Below are positions 1 to 8,927 of a stretch of 56,527 bases of DNA, piece after piece. Position numbers and translations under genes: made by a program. Numbering within the stretch: position 1 is the first letter of the stretch; the number at the start of each line of letters is the position of its first letter. The stretch comes from Planctomycetales bacterium (GTDB lineage: Bacteria; Omnitrophota; Gorgyraeia; Gygaellales; Profunditerraquicolaceae): positions 1 to 56,527 of the forward strand of contig SBBM01000028.1 of assembly GCA_005239725.1 (NCBI GenBank), written 5' to 3'. Below the pieces are notes generated by a model that saw only the letters and a program-made list of their open reading frames with translations, was not told the DNA's origin and ran no database searches.

Positions 1-6
1 CGTCCC

Positions 7-789
7 CTATTTAAGGGTTCGGACGAAATTACTTATTCGTCTGACTAAATCCCGTCTGCCTATATTTTCCTTTATTTTTTTGACAATCGCGCTACCTATG
101 ATTACGCCGTCGGCGAACCTGTGAACCTGTCTTACCTGATAAGGATTAGATACCCCAAAACCCACGCATACAGGTTTATCGGTATGCCTCTTTATTATTC
201 TTATATTATCCGCGATATCCGCGGGTAATTTCTGCCGGGGCCCGGTAACGCCGGTCAAAGAAACGTAATAAATAAAACCTCTGGACGCCTTTGATATTAA
301 TTTTATGCGCTGCCTGGTGCTTGTGGGCGCCAGGAAGAAGATAGTGTCCAGTTTAAATTTATTTGCCGCACGCACAAACGCCTTTCCCTCTTCAGGCGGC
401 ATGTCCGGGATTATTATACCGTCCACGCCTGCCTCCGCTGCCTTTCTGGCAAATTTATCTTCCCCGAAACAAAACACAGGGTTGTAATACGTCATCAGGC
501 ATAAAGGCATCTGCGTATGCTTGCGCACATCTTTTACTAATCCCAATATATTATCCAGGTTCACTTTATTTCTTAAAGCTGCCTGCGATGCCTCCTGGAT
601 TACCGGGCCATCAGCCATGGGGTCGGAAAAGGGGACGCCTAATTCCAGGATATCAACTCCGATGTTGGCAAATTCTATCGCCAGTTTTTGGGTGGTGTTC
701 AAGTCCGGATATCCGGCAGTTATAAAGGCAATAAAAGCCTTTCTCTTCTGCCTTTTTAATTCTTTAAATTTACGGCCTATTCTATTCAC
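7..789 (-). CDS. trpA: Tryptophan synthase alpha subunit
   Basis: Cleaves indole-3-glycerol phosphate to indole and glyceraldehyde-3-phosphate, passing indole to TrpB in the cytoplasmic alpha2-beta2 complex. The 260 aa length is normal for the family. The TIM-barrel signature '[17 protein letters not shown]' carries the catalytic Glu and Asp, and the C-terminal phosphate-binding segment 'GFGVSNP' followed by '[10 protein letters not shown]' is present. The start codon overlaps the trpB stop by 4 bases, so the two are translationally coupled. It is the last gene of the trp run seen here. The stop codon is followed by AGGGGACG, which resembles the GGGGACGG palindromes elsewhere in the window, and then the window ends. 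Confidence 0.97.
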   Translation of the reverse strand: MNRIGRKFKELKRQKRKAFIAFITAGYPDLNTTQKLAIEFANIGVDILELGVPFSDPMADGPVIQEASQAALRNKVNLDNILGLVKDVRKHTQMPLCLMTYYNPVFCFGEDKFARKAAEAGVDGIIIPDMPPEEGKAFVRAANKFKLDTIFFLAPTSTRQRIKLISKASRGFIYYVSLTGVTGPRQKLPADIADNIRIIKRHTDKPVCVGFGVSNPYQVRQVHRFADGVIIGSAIVKKIKENIGRRDLVRRISNFVRTLK

Positions 790-1967
790 AACTTTAGTTT
801 TTCCGCCACTGTTTGAGTATCCTTATCCCCTCTCCCAGAGAGGCAAAGAATAACAATGGAATTCTTATTTATTTTTTTCTTTAGCTTGGTCAAATAAAAA
901 ACCGCATGCGCCGGCTCTAATGCCGGTAGTATACCTTCCAGCTCTGATAAGAGTTTAAATCCTTCCAGGGCCTCTTTATCGCTTACGGCAACATAAGAGG
1001 CCCGGCCTATTTTTTTATAATAGGCGTGCTCCGGACCTACGCCGGGATAGTCCAGCCCTGCGGCAATAGAATGGGCAATTTTTACCTGGCCGAATTTATC
1101 TTCCAGCAATCCGGACTTTGAGCCATGCAATACCCCCGTGCTTCCGGACACAAGTGTCGCCGCGTGCCTTCCTGAAAAAAGCCCGAAACCCGCTGCTTCA
1201 ACGCCGATGAATTTTACTTCTCTGTCGTTAAAGAATGGATAAAATAAACCCATAGCATTGCTTCCGCCGCCTACGCAGGCAACCAGGCAATCTGGCAACC
1301 GCTTTTCTTTTACCAGAATCTGTCTCCTTGCCTCACGGCCGATCACCGCCTGGAATTCTCTGACTATCAAAGGATAAGGATGCGGTCCGGCAACAGAACC
1401 AATAATATAATGCGTGGTGCGCACATTGGTCACCCAATCCCTTAAGCCTTCGGTCATAGCATCTTTTAATGTCTTTGAGCCGGTCTTAACCGGAATAACA
1501 CGCGCGCCTAATAATTTCATCCGGAAGACATTGAGTTTCTGCCTTTCAATGTCTTCTTCGCCCATATAGATATCGCATTTAAGGCCGAACATCGCGGAGA
1601 CAGTGGCAGTGGCAACGCCGTGCTGGCCAGCGCCAGTTTCGGCAATAATGCGTTTTTTCTTCATTCTTAAAGCCAGAAGAACCTGTCCCAGCGTATTATT
1701 TATTTTATGCGCGCCCGTATGCAAGAGGTCCTCTCTCTTCAGATAAACCTTTACTATGCCTAAATACCTGCTTAAATTTTTCGCCAAATACAAAGGCGTA
1801 GGTCTGCCCGCATATTCCTTTAAATAATAATCTAATTCTCCCTGAAAGACTTTATCGCGCTTTGCCTTTTTATATTCCCTCCCCAGCTCATCCAGGGCGT
1901 AGATAAGAGTTTCCGGAACAAATCTGCCGCCAAATTCCCCAAAATAACCTCTCTTATCCGGTAGCAT
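786..1967 (-). CDS. trpB: Tryptophan synthase beta subunit
   Basis: PLP enzyme that condenses indole with serine to give tryptophan. It is 393 aa, the usual size for the TrpB1 type. The PLP lysine lies in '[13 protein letters not shown]' near residue 85, and the phosphate-binding loop '[10 protein letters not shown]' is near residue 235. It is coupled to trpA by a 4-base overlap. Upstream, a REP-like hairpin separates it from the zinc-ribbon membrane protein gene, which splits trpB-A from trpG-D-C-F. The short N-terminus before '[13 protein letters not shown]' fits the canonical start. Confidence 0.97.
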   Translation of the reverse strand: MLPDKRGYFGEFGGRFVPETLIYALDELGREYKKAKRDKVFQGELDYYLKEYAGRPTPLYLAKNLSRYLGIVKVYLKREDLLHTGAHKINNTLGQVLLALRMKKKRIIAETGAGQHGVATATVSAMFGLKCDIYMGEEDIERQKLNVFRMKLLGARVIPVKTGSKTLKDAMTEGLRDWVTNVRTTHYIIGSVAGPHPYPLIVREFQAVIGREARRQILVKEKRLPDCLVACVGGGSNAMGLFYPFFNDREVKFIGVEAAGFGLFSGRHAATLVSGSTGVLHGSKSGLLEDKFGQVKIAHSIAAGLDYPGVGPEHAYYKKIGRASYVAVSDKEALEGFKLLSELEGILPALEPAHAVFYLTKLKKKINKNSIVILCLSGRGDKDTQTVAEKLKL

Positions 1968-1986
1968 ATAACTCCGTCCTTCGTAG

Positions 1987-2013
1987 GGGAGGGTTCTCTC
2001 CGAGAACCGTCCC
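1987..2013. repeat. REP-like hairpin of the GGGACGGTTCTC type
   Basis: Two 12-base arms (GGGAGGGTTCTC and GAGAACCGTCCC) pair with one mismatch around a 3-base loop. On the plus strand a run of seven T follows, which looks like an intrinsic terminator, but no plus-strand gene exists here. A related palindrome lies at 54432-54460 and GGGGAC-type motifs recur at 28216-28292, so I read this as a dispersed repeat and not as a dedicated trp regulator. Confidence 0.6.
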
Positions 2014-2039
2014 GTTTTTTTAACGTTTTTTAAACTTAC

Positions 2040-2402
2040 TTAAAAAGTAATCCGGTTATAATCCTTCGGGCAAAAATTAAAAAAATCCCTGAATTTATCC
2101 CCGAATTGCCTGAAACCCTCAAAGAAATCCCGCAATATCCCTTCTAGGCCCTGGCCAAACTGGGGATAATAATGCGGGCGTAAATATGGCTTCCAACAAA
2201 ATGCATTGTTAAAAGCCCATTTGAAGAAAAAAAGGCTTAAATACGCAAATAAATTTACCAATATTATCGCTACAACAAAAACAATAAGACAGCCGATAAG
2301 ACAACGTTGCCATTTCTTCTTCTTTTTAAGGAACTCTCCGCAAAAACGGCACTTTAGTGCTCTATCCTGTATCTCTTCAGCGCAATAAGGGCATTTTTTC
2401 AT
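2040..2402 (-). CDS. Zinc-ribbon single-pass membrane protein inside the trp operon
   Basis: Function unknown. The 120 aa protein begins with a double-CxxC zinc ribbon ('MKKCPYCAEEIQ', then 'CRFCGEFL'), followed by a lysine patch and one hydrophobic membrane segment (about residues 34-60). The tail is aromatic and charged and contains an amphipathic stretch ('GILRDFFEGFRQFGDKF'). The ribbon is of the common 'zinc-ribbon domain' type found at the N-termini of many small membrane proteins. It starts 6 bases after the trpF stop, so it is very likely co-transcribed with the trp genes, but nothing in it suggests a role in tryptophan synthesis. Confidence 0.75.
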   Translation of the reverse strand: MKKCPYCAEEIQDRALKCRFCGEFLKKKKKWQRCLIGCLIVFVVAIILVNLFAYLSLFFFKWAFNNAFCWKPYLRPHYYPQFGQGLEGILRDFFEGFRQFGDKFRDFFNFCPKDYNRITF

Positions 2403-2407
2403 TCTAT

Positions 2408-3028
2408 TTACCTTTTCCTTTTTGCCGCAGCGATAAATTCCTTTACTTTTTTGTGGTCTTTTTTACCGGGGCGCTTCTCTACCGAGCTGCACACATCCAC
2501 CCAATCCGGCCTTACGCATTCTACTGCTCGCCTGACATTGTGTGCGCTTAAACCGCCGGATAAAAATATGGGCCGCTTTAAACCGCCCACATGAAGAATA
2601 ATCTTCCAGTTAAATTTCTTGCCTGTACCGCCTGCCTTTTTCTCTGCAAACGTATCAAAGAGATAAGCAAACGAATTATATTTTAGCATATTCTTTAAAT
2701 CTATCTTATCTTTTATTTTAAAAGCCTTGATTACCTTATAATCTTTAAATCTTCTGCAAAATTCCGGAGATTCATCGCCGTGGAATTGCAGCATATCAAG
2801 CCCGCACATCCCGGCTATCCTGCGGATTTCCTTTTCCCGTTCATTCACAAATACGCCGATCTTTATGAGCCTATCAGGCAACCCTTTTATTATATCCTTC
2901 GCTTCTTCAGGGGCAATATAACGCGGGCTCTTTTTATAGAATACAAACCCCAAGGCATCGCATCCGGCATCGGTCGATGCAAGCGCATCATCAAGGTTAC
3001 TTATTCCGCATATTTTAACCTTTACCAA
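2408..3028 (-). CDS. trpF: Phosphoribosylanthranilate isomerase
   Basis: Converts N-(5-phosphoribosyl)anthranilate to CdRP, the third step from anthranilate. The 206 aa (beta/alpha)8 protein starts 'MVKVKICGISNLDDAL', with the catalytic Cys in the 'KICG' strand. It ends with the phosphate-binding segments 'PIFLSGGLSAHNV' and 'DVCSSVE', although the family more often has 'DVSSGVE'. It overlaps the trpC stop by 7 bases, so it is part of the trpG-D-C-F run. Confidence 0.96.
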   Translation of the reverse strand: MVKVKICGISNLDDALASTDAGCDALGFVFYKKSPRYIAPEEAKDIIKGLPDRLIKIGVFVNEREKEIRRIAGMCGLDMLQFHGDESPEFCRRFKDYKVIKAFKIKDKIDLKNMLKYNSFAYLFDTFAEKKAGGTGKKFNWKIILHVGGLKRPIFLSGGLSAHNVRRAVECVRPDWVDVCSSVEKRPGKKDHKKVKEFIAAAKRKR

Positions 3029-3807
3029 CCCATTACCTCTTCTATTTTCTTTTTTATATCCCCGGCCTCCATAAATGCAGTGCCGATCAAAACCGCTTTT
3101 GCCCCGAGGATCTTTAAGAACAATGTATCCTGGCGCGTTTTTATGCCACTCTCTACAACCACAGGTTTATCCTTAGGAATTAAGGGGAAAAGTTTCTCGG
3201 TAATCCTAAAATCCACTTCCAGAGTATGCAAATCCCGGTTGTTTATCCCGATGAGCGTAACCTCTTTCATGCCGAGCACCTTCTTTAGTTCTTTCTCGTT
3301 ATGGACTTCTACCAAAGAATCAAGGCCGAGGGTATTCGTCAGGTTGATTAATTCGGATAATTTATCCTTGCTTAATAAATCCGCAATCAGCAATATCGCG
3401 TCTGCCCCGAAAAAACGCGATTCATAAACCTGGTACGGTTCTAATATAAAGTCTTTTCTTAGGACCGGCAAGTTTACGGTGTTTTTAATTTCGTTAATAT
3501 GAGAAAGGTTCCCCTGAAAAAAATCTTCTTCTGTCAATACGGAAATAGCCTGGGCGCCGGCATCCTGATAAACCCTGGCTATCTCCTGAGGGTTAAAGTC
3601 CTGGCGGATGACCCCCCCTGACGGAGACGCCCTTTTAATCTCGGCAATAAGAGAAATCTCATTTTTCTTATTTATGGCTTCAATAAACGGCCGCGCCGGG
3701 CCAAGCGCCTGCGCCTTTGCCTTTAAATCTTCTTCCGGAAAACTCTGCCTGGCTAAAAGTATTCTTGCCTTTTTCTTTGCGGTTATCTCTTTTAGCGCGT
3801 CTTTCAC
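3022..3807 (-). CDS. trpC: Indole-3-glycerol phosphate synthase
   Basis: Closes the indole ring of CdRP to give indole-3-glycerol phosphate, the substrate of TrpA. At 261 aa it is a monofunctional TrpC. It shows 'LIAEIKRASPSGGVI' (catalytic Lys), 'LRKDFILEPYQVYE', 'SLVEVHNEKEL' and 'IGINNRDL', and ends with the phosphate site 'VVESGI' and 'AVLIGTAFM'. It overlaps trpD upstream by 4 bases and trpF downstream by 7, indicating translational coupling. Confidence 0.97.
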   Translation of the reverse strand: MKDALKEITAKKKARILLARQSFPEEDLKAKAQALGPARPFIEAINKKNEISLIAEIKRASPSGGVIRQDFNPQEIARVYQDAGAQAISVLTEEDFFQGNLSHINEIKNTVNLPVLRKDFILEPYQVYESRFFGADAILLIADLLSKDKLSELINLTNTLGLDSLVEVHNEKELKKVLGMKEVTLIGINNRDLHTLEVDFRITEKLFPLIPKDKPVVVESGIKTRQDTLFLKILGAKAVLIGTAFMEAGDIKKKIEEVMGW

Positions 3808-4814
3808 TTTTTAGAATACCCCTTCAATAACTCCAACTCCTTCAGGGCCGCCCCTGAATCTATGGATTCAACGGCCAATTTTATTCCATCTTTTATAGAA
3901 CTTGCCTTGTCCGCCGCGTATATTGCTGCTGCAGCATTCAAAATAACTATATCCCTCTTGGGCCCGTCTTCGCCCTTCAAGATACTCATAATAATACCGG
4001 CATTTTCAGAAATTGTACCGCCCATAAGGTCTTTTAACTCCGCCCTTTTAAATCCGAACTCTTCAGGGGTTATTTCGTAATTTTTTAATTTTCCCTGCCT
4101 GGCTTCGCCGACAAATGTCTTGGCAGTCGTGGTTATTTCATCCAGCCCGTCTTCTCCGTGGACTACGAGGGCGCAGGATGAGCCCAGGTTATTCAACACC
4201 TCGGCAAGGACAGCAGTCCATTTTTTATCGTATACGCCCACCAGCTGATGAGTGGCGCCGGCAGGGTTGCTTAAAGGGCCTAAAATATTAAATATGGTCT
4301 TTCTGCCGATCTCTTTTCTTGCCGGCATGGCATGTTTCATTGCCGGATGCAGGTTCTGGGCGAATAAAAAGGCGATGCCGATTTCATCCAGGCATTTTTC
4401 CACTTTTTCTTTAGGCATATTTATATCCACGCCCAGGGCCTCAAGGACATCCGCGCTCCCGCAGCAACTGGAAACCGAACGGTTGCCATGCTTGGCCACG
4501 GTAATCCCGCACCCGGAAACAACAAAGGCTACGGCAGTGGAAATATTAAAAGTCCCTTTTTTGTCTCCGCCTGTGCCGCAGGTATCCAAAATATCCTTTT
4601 TGGAAACTGAAATTGGAGTGGCCTGCCGGCGCATTACTTCTACGGCTGCGGTTAATTCCTGAACAGTCTCCCCTTTCTCTTCCAGGGCAAGCAGAAAAAA
4701 AACTATCTCCTCCGTATGCGCCTTGCCCGACATAATCTCCTGCATAACTAAACGCATATCCTGAGCCGAAAGGTTTTTTTTCTTTAATAGTTTCTGGGTC
4801 GCTTCAATAATCAT
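3804..4814 (-). CDS. trpD: Anthranilate phosphoribosyltransferase
   Basis: Transfers phosphoribose from PRPP to anthranilate. The 336 aa protein has the PRPP-binding glycine loop 'DTCGTGGDKKGTFNIST', the 'KHGNRSVSS' segment and the late 'VVHGEDGLDEI' motif; all are diagnostic. It is not fused to TrpG, which is a separate gene overlapping it by 4 bases. Confidence 0.97.
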   Translation of the reverse strand: MIIEATQKLLKKKNLSAQDMRLVMQEIMSGKAHTEEIVFFLLALEEKGETVQELTAAVEVMRRQATPISVSKKDILDTCGTGGDKKGTFNISTAVAFVVSGCGITVAKHGNRSVSSCCGSADVLEALGVDINMPKEKVEKCLDEIGIAFLFAQNLHPAMKHAMPARKEIGRKTIFNILGPLSNPAGATHQLVGVYDKKWTAVLAEVLNNLGSSCALVVHGEDGLDEITTTAKTFVGEARQGKLKNYEITPEEFGFKRAELKDLMGGTISENAGIIMSILKGEDGPKRDIVILNAAAAIYAADKASSIKDGIKLAVESIDSGAALKELELLKGYSKK

Positions 4815-5377
4815 TTCAGGTTAATGAAATTTTTTAAAATATCCTTCCCCGCCTTTGTCAAAATAGATTCCGGATGAAACTGCACACCCCACAACGGATA
4901 CTTCTTGTGCTTTAAACCCATAATTTCTTTTTCCTTTGTCCAGGCGATTACTTTAAGGGCAGCCGGCAGGCTTTTCTTTTCCACAAGCAAAGAATGATAC
5001 CTCGTGCCTTGAAAAGGGCTGGGTATACCTTTAAAAATTCCCTCTCTGTCATGGTATATCAAAGAGGTTTTGCCGTGCATAATCCTTTTACCGATTATAA
5101 TCTTTCCGCCGTAAACATACCCTATGGCCTGATGCCCGAGACAGACCCCCAGCATCGGAATCCTGCCTGCGAATTCCTTGATTACATCGCAGGAAATACC
5201 GGCGTCTTCCGGCCTCCCCGGGCCGGGAGAAATAACTATTTTTTCCGGCTTCATGCGCTTAATCTGGCTTAAGTTTATTTTATCGTTCCGGAATACCTTG
5301 ATATCCTTGCCGAGTTCACCCAGATACTGCACGAGGTTATAAGTAAACGAATCATAATTATCAATCATCAATATCAT
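4811..5377 (-). CDS. trpG: Anthranilate/aminodeoxychorismate synthase glutamine amidotransferase subunit
   Basis: Class I glutamine amidotransferase supplying ammonia to anthranilate synthase (TrpE) or PabB. The catalytic triad is visible as Cys in 'GVCLGHQAIG' and His/Glu in 'QFHPES'. The ORF track begins at a TTG; I prefer the ATG at 5377 ('MILMIDNYDSFTYNLVQYL'), because GAGGG lies 6 bases upstream of it. No trpE or pabB is in the window; upstream is murA, separated by a repeat element. It may serve both tryptophan and folate pathways. Confidence 0.93.
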   Translation of the reverse strand: MILMIDNYDSFTYNLVQYLGELGKDIKVFRNDKINLSQIKRMKPEKIVISPGPGRPEDAGISCDVIKEFAGRIPMLGVCLGHQAIGYVYGGKIIIGKRIMHGKTSLIYHDREGIFKGIPSPFQGTRYHSLLVEKKSLPAALKVIAWTKEKEIMGLKHKKYPLWGVQFHPESILTKAGKDILKNFINLK

Positions 5378-5392
5378 AGTCAACCCTCGAAG

Positions 5393-5507
5393 TTTTAGCG
5401 TTTAGCGGATAGCGTTTTCCCGCTCAGAGTTTTCGTTTCGGCGGGAACCCGCATAGCGGGAAGCGTATAGTTTTTTCTATCCGCTATACGCTCTACGCTA
5501 TGCGCTA
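5393..5507. repeat. TAGCGGA-family intergenic repeat, copy 1
   Basis: About 115 bases between murA and trpG. It carries degenerate tandem units around TAGCGGATAGCG, a palindromic core (GCGGGAACCCGC plus ATAGCGGG) and an inverted tract of the same units at the other end (CTATCCGCTATACGCT). It begins on the murA TAG stop codon itself. Copies at 41292-41413 and 46583-46684 share almost the whole sequence, and a pure unit tract is inserted in ispG. Confidence 0.85.
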
Positions 5508-6767
5508 TTCTTTCTCCCTCCAGATCCTGGCGCCCAACGCTTCTAATTTTTTATCCAGGTTTTCATAGCCCCGCTCAAGGTGATAAATCCTGGATATCGA
5601 AGTTTTACCGCGCGCTGCCAGCCCCGCCAATACCAGTGAGGCGGAAGCGCGTAAGTCAGAAGCCATAACCGGAGCACCCGACAAACCCTTTACGCCCTCT
5701 ATAATAGCATGGGGGCCTTCTCTTTGAATGCGGGCACCCATACGGTTAAGTTCGGCTACATGCATAAACCTGTCGGGATAAATCTTTTCGGTAATTACGC
5801 TTATGCCGGGCACCAAGCACATCAGGCTCATTATCTGCGCCTGCATATCGGTGGGAAACCCCGGATAGGGAAGGGTATTGACATTCACAGGCTTTAGGCG
5901 GCGTTTAGGTCTGACGCGCATAGAACCATTATTGCCGATTAGGGAAACCCCTGCCTCATCCAGCTTATCAATCACCGCGCCTAAATGCTGAGGCAATATA
6001 TTTTTTATGACTATGTCCCCGCCGGTAATAAGCGAGGCAATCATGAATGTGCCTGCTTCAATACGGTCGGGTATTACCGTATATTCCGCGCCGTGCAGAT
6101 GTTTTACCCCTTCTATTTCTATAATAGGAGTGCCGTGGCCTTTTATCTTTGCGCCCATTTTAATCAAAAACTCCGCTAAGTCCGCAACTTCCGGCTCGCA
6201 GGCCGCGGACTCAATCACGGTTTTACCGTGGGCAAGAGTTGCCGCCATCATCACATTGTCGGTCGCCAGGACTGAAGAGCCGTAGACACCGCCTAAATAC
6301 ATATGATTACCTTTAAGTTTACGCGCCTTAGCCACTACATACCCGGATTCAATATTAACATCAGCCCCCAATGCCTTAATGCCTTTAATATGCAAATCCA
6401 CCGGCCTTATGCCGATAACGCAGCCCCCGGGCAGGGAGACTTTAGCCTTTTTAAACCTGGCTAAAAGAGGGCCTAAAACGCAGAATGAAGCGCGCATAGT
6501 CGAAACGAGCCTGTAGTCGGCAACGTAATTCTTATTGCCGCTGGCCCCAACGATCACCCTTCCTTTGTCGTATTCCACACCCTTACCTAAAGAACGCAGT
6601 ATCTTTAGCATTGTATTGATATCCCGCAGGGAAGGCACCCCCTTGATCAGACAGGAATCATCGGTCAACAACGTTGCCGCCAGTATCGGTAACGTCGAAT
6701 TTTTTGAACCGGAGACAGAAACCCCTCCTTTAAGTCGTTGGCCGCCTTCGATAACTAATTTATCCAT
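5505..6767 (-). CDS. murA: UDP-N-acetylglucosamine 1-carboxyvinyltransferase
   Basis: First committed step of peptidoglycan synthesis: transfers enolpyruvate from PEP to UDP-GlcNAc. It is 420 aa, the normal length. The N-terminal 'SGSKNSTLPILAA' substrate motif and the active-site loop 'PGGCVIGIRPVDLH' are present, so the fosfomycin-target cysteine is retained. It starts 1 base after the prmC stop, within a prfA-prmC-murA run. Its stop codon TAG is embedded in the TAGCGGA repeat that separates it from trpG. Confidence 0.97.
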   Translation of the reverse strand: MDKLVIEGGQRLKGGVSVSGSKNSTLPILAATLLTDDSCLIKGVPSLRDINTMLKILRSLGKGVEYDKGRVIVGASGNKNYVADYRLVSTMRASFCVLGPLLARFKKAKVSLPGGCVIGIRPVDLHIKGIKALGADVNIESGYVVAKARKLKGNHMYLGGVYGSSVLATDNVMMAATLAHGKTVIESAACEPEVADLAEFLIKMGAKIKGHGTPIIEIEGVKHLHGAEYTVIPDRIEAGTFMIASLITGGDIVIKNILPQHLGAVIDKLDEAGVSLIGNNGSMRVRPKRRLKPVNVNTLPYPGFPTDMQAQIMSLMCLVPGISVITEKIYPDRFMHVAELNRMGARIQREGPHAIIEGVKGLSGAPVMASDLRASASLVLAGLAARGKTSISRIYHLERGYENLDKKLEALGARIWREKE

Positions 6768-6768
6768 T

Positions 6769-7593
6769 TTAGCTCATCCCTTTTTGCGCTGCTACAAACC
6801 TGCTTATATTGCTATAATCCTTTATAACCTCTATTATATTAAAATATCCGCTTTCTTGAAGCAAATTTTGGATATCTTTCCCTTGATTAAAACCCATTTC
6901 CATGATTAAAAAACCGTTGCCTTTCAAATAAGGCGGTGACTCCTTTATTATGCGTCTGTAAAAATCAAGGCCATCCGGCCCGCCGTCTAAAGCAACCGCC
7001 GGTTCAGACTGCACCTCCCTGGATAAGCCTTTTATATCCCCCCTTGCAACATATGGGGGGTTAGAAACAATTACATCGTAACTTATAACTCCTAACTCCT
7101 GCCTGCCGGCAGGCAGGACGTAACTAGCAAATAAGTCACTCTGGATAAACCTGATTTTATCACTGACATTATTTAATCTGGCGTTCTCCCTGGCCAGGTG
7201 CAATGCGCCTTCGGAGATATCAATTGCGTCAATCTTTACCCCGGATAACAATTTTGCCAAAGATACGGCGATGCAACCTGAGCCTGTGCCGGCATCCAGG
7301 ATATTAACACTTGATACTTGACACTTGATACCTGACACAATCTTTAAAGCTGTCTCTACCAAAATTTCCGTTTCCGGCCGCGGTATTAATACATCTTTAT
7401 TGACTTTAAATTCCAACCCCATGAATTCAGTCTTGCCCAATATATATTCCAATGGTTCGCCGGAAATCCTTCTTTTTAATACGCCTGCCGCCGCATTCCT
7501 GGTATTTGTGTCTAACGTCGCATTTTTATTCAAATATAAAGACAACCTGTCGCAATTTAATAATTCGGCAAATAAAACTTCAGCCTCATTCAT
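6769..7593 (-). CDS. prmC: Peptide chain release factor N5-glutamine methyltransferase
   Basis: SAM-dependent methylase that modifies the GGQ glutamine of release factors; its substrate RF1 is encoded just upstream and overlaps it by 8 bases. The 274 aa protein has the SAM motif '[17 protein letters not shown]' and the catalytic '[11 protein letters not shown]'. Two stretches do not belong to the family: '[11 protein letters not shown]' just before the SAM strand, and '[16 protein letters not shown]' before NPPY. At DNA level both are repeat-like (CAAGTGTCAAGT units and the TGCCTGCCGGCAGGCA palindrome). The reading frame survives both insertions, and both fall at loop positions. Confidence 0.95.
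   Translation of the reverse strand: MNEAEVLFAELLNCDRLSLYLNKNATLDTNTRNAAAGVLKRRISGEPLEYILGKTEFMGLEFKVNKDVLIPRPETEILVETALKIVSGIKCQVSSVNILDAGTGSGCIAVSLAKLLSGVKIDAIDISEGALHLARENARLNNVSDKIRFIQSDLFASYVLPAGRQELGVISYDVIVSNPPYVARGDIKGLSREVQSEPAVALDGGPDGLDFYRRIIKESPPYLKGNGFLIMEMGFNQGKDIQNLLQESGYFNIIEVIKDYSNISRFVAAQKGMS
7085..7128. repeat. In-frame palindromic repeat insertion in prmC (LPAGRQ type)
   Basis: Inside the prmC reading frame lies the palindrome TGCCTGCCGGCAGGCA with flanks CCTAACTCC and GACGTAACTAG. It is translated as '[15 protein letters not shown]' and interrupts the methylase fold just before the NPPY strand. Similar palindromes with one changed base occur between genes at 47965-47986 and 51669-51686. 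Confidence 0.8.
7307..7338. repeat. In-frame CAAGTGT-unit repeat in prmC
   Basis: Degenerate tandem units (minus strand TATCAAGTG, TCAAGTATC and so on) spanning about 32 bases, translated as '[10 protein letters not shown]', directly before the SAM-binding strand '[10 protein letters not shown]'. Family members normally run straight from the helix into this strand. No second copy of this unit type was seen elsewhere in the window. Confidence 0.7.
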
Positions 7594-8653
7594 TCTCTTG
7601 TGTTCTCTCTCGGGCGGCCTTTATCAGGGCATCGGATATTTCATCCAAATCCCCTTCCAATACAGATTCTAGCTGGTGGGTTGTAAAATTTATACGGTGG
7701 TCGGTAACCCTGCGGTCAGGAAAATTGTAAGTGCGGATTTTTTCACTCCTGTCGCCGGTGCCTATCTGCGACTTCCTGGCTGCGGAAATCTTTTTAAAAT
7801 CCTCCTGCCTCTTCATATCCAGAAGCCTTGCGCGCAAAATTCTCATAGCCTTTGTCTTGTTCTTTATCTGCGAACGCTCATCCTGACAGGCAACCACAAC
7901 ACCCGAGGGTATATGCGTAATCCTTACTGCGGAATCCGTCTTCTGCATATGTTGCCCCCCGGGGCCGGAAGAACGGTAAGTATCTATCCGCAGGTCAGCG
8001 GGCGAAATTTCAAATTCGACTTCTTCCGGTTCAACCAGCACCGCAACTGTCGCTGTTGAAGTATGGATTCTGCCCTGGGCCTCAGTATCCGGCACGCGCT
8101 GCACCCGGTGCACGCCGCTTTCAAACTTAAGCCGTTTATAGGCATCCCTGCCTTTTACGCCGAAGACCACTTCTTTAAACCCGCCCATCTCGGTTTCACT
8201 GGCAGACAAAATTTGCACGCTCCAGCCTTTTTGCGCGGCATATTTGGTATACATACGGTAAAGGTCGGTGGCAAATAAAGCCGCCTCTAATCCGCCTGTT
8301 CCCTGGCGTATTTCCACAATTATATCTTTTCCCGCGTCTTCATCCTCGCCTGCCAGGGCAACGTTTATTTTTTCTTCTATACCGGCTTGTTTTGCCTTTA
8401 AGTCCGCAAGTTCCCTTTTAGCCAACTCCAGGAAATCGGAATCATGCTTTTCCTTAAACACGCCTGCCAGGGTATCTATCTCTGCGGATATGTTTTTATA
8501 CTCCTTAAACATGGAGACCAGATCCCGCAAATCCGCAAACTCCCTGGCCAATTTATTGCGCTGTTCAATGTTTGCAATAACTTCGCTTGAAGCCAAAAGC
8601 CCTTCAATCTCATGATAGCGCGCCTCTAATTTTTCCAATTGCTTAATATCCAT
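7586..8653 (-). CDS. prfA: Peptide chain release factor 1
   Basis: Recognises UAA/UAG stop codons and triggers peptide release. The 355 aa protein has the GGQ motif in '[17 protein letters not shown]', and the RF1-type PxT anticodon-like motif in '[16 protein letters not shown]' (PDT), which separates it from RF2 (SPF). It overlaps prmC, its modifying enzyme, and follows rpmE by 5 bases. Confidence 0.97.
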   Translation of the reverse strand: MDIKQLEKLEARYHEIEGLLASSEVIANIEQRNKLAREFADLRDLVSMFKEYKNISAEIDTLAGVFKEKHDSDFLELAKRELADLKAKQAGIEEKINVALAGEDEDAGKDIIVEIRQGTGGLEAALFATDLYRMYTKYAAQKGWSVQILSASETEMGGFKEVVFGVKGRDAYKRLKFESGVHRVQRVPDTEAQGRIHTSTATVAVLVEPEEVEFEISPADLRIDTYRSSGPGGQHMQKTDSAVRITHIPSGVVVACQDERSQIKNKTKAMRILRARLLDMKRQEDFKKISAARKSQIGTGDRSEKIRTYNFPDRRVTDHRINFTTHQLESVLEGDLDEISDALIKAARERTQENE

Positions 8654-8658
8654 ACAAC

Positions 8659-8859
8659 TTATTTTTTCCCATATTTTTTCATAAATTTATCAACCCGACC
8701 TGCGGAATCCACAAATTTCTGCTTTCCCGTAAAAAATGGGTGGCACTTTGAGCATATCTCAACCCTGATATTCGGGCGGGTCGAGCGGGTGTGGATTGTC
8801 TCGCCACAGGCGCAGACTATTGTCGCATCTTTGTAATTAGGGTGAATTTTATCCTTCAT
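8659..8859 (-). CDS. rpmE: 50S ribosomal protein L31 (zinc-binding type)
   Basis: 66 aa ribosomal protein. The 'KDKIHPNY' start and the Cys pairs 'CACGET' and 'CSKCHPF' identify the zinc-binding (C+) form. The segment '[20 protein letters not shown]' is canonical. It lies between rho and prfA, a common bacterial arrangement. A clear AGGGAGGAT ribosome-binding region precedes the ATG. Confidence 0.97.
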   Translation of the reverse strand: MKDKIHPNYKDATIVCACGETIHTRSTRPNIRVEICSKCHPFFTGKQKFVDSAGRVDKFMKKYGKK

Positions 8860-8889
8860 CTCTATCCTCCCTCGTTTGATTTTGTTTTA

Positions 8890-8926
8890 ATTACTAGTTA
8901 CTCGTTACCAGTTTGCTCGTCACTGC
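8890..8926. repeat. Partial ACTAGTA-family repeat after rho
   Basis: On the minus strand the sequence after the rho stop reads CAGTGACGAGCAAACTGGTAACGAGTAACTAGTAATT. This matches one half of the ACTAGTA elements at 21624, 22831 and 31091. Only one arm is present, so it is a partial or eroded copy in the rho-rpmE gap. Confidence 0.6.
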
Positions 8927-8927
8927 T

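Noticed and set aside
1987-2013. Intrinsic terminator or trp attenuator
   Set aside because: The T-run is on the plus strand, opposite to the trp genes, there is no leader peptide with Trp codons, and the hairpin belongs to a dispersed family.
2780-3427. 215-codon plus-strand ORF over trpF/trpC
   Set aside because: Antisense to two real genes and crosses their boundary.
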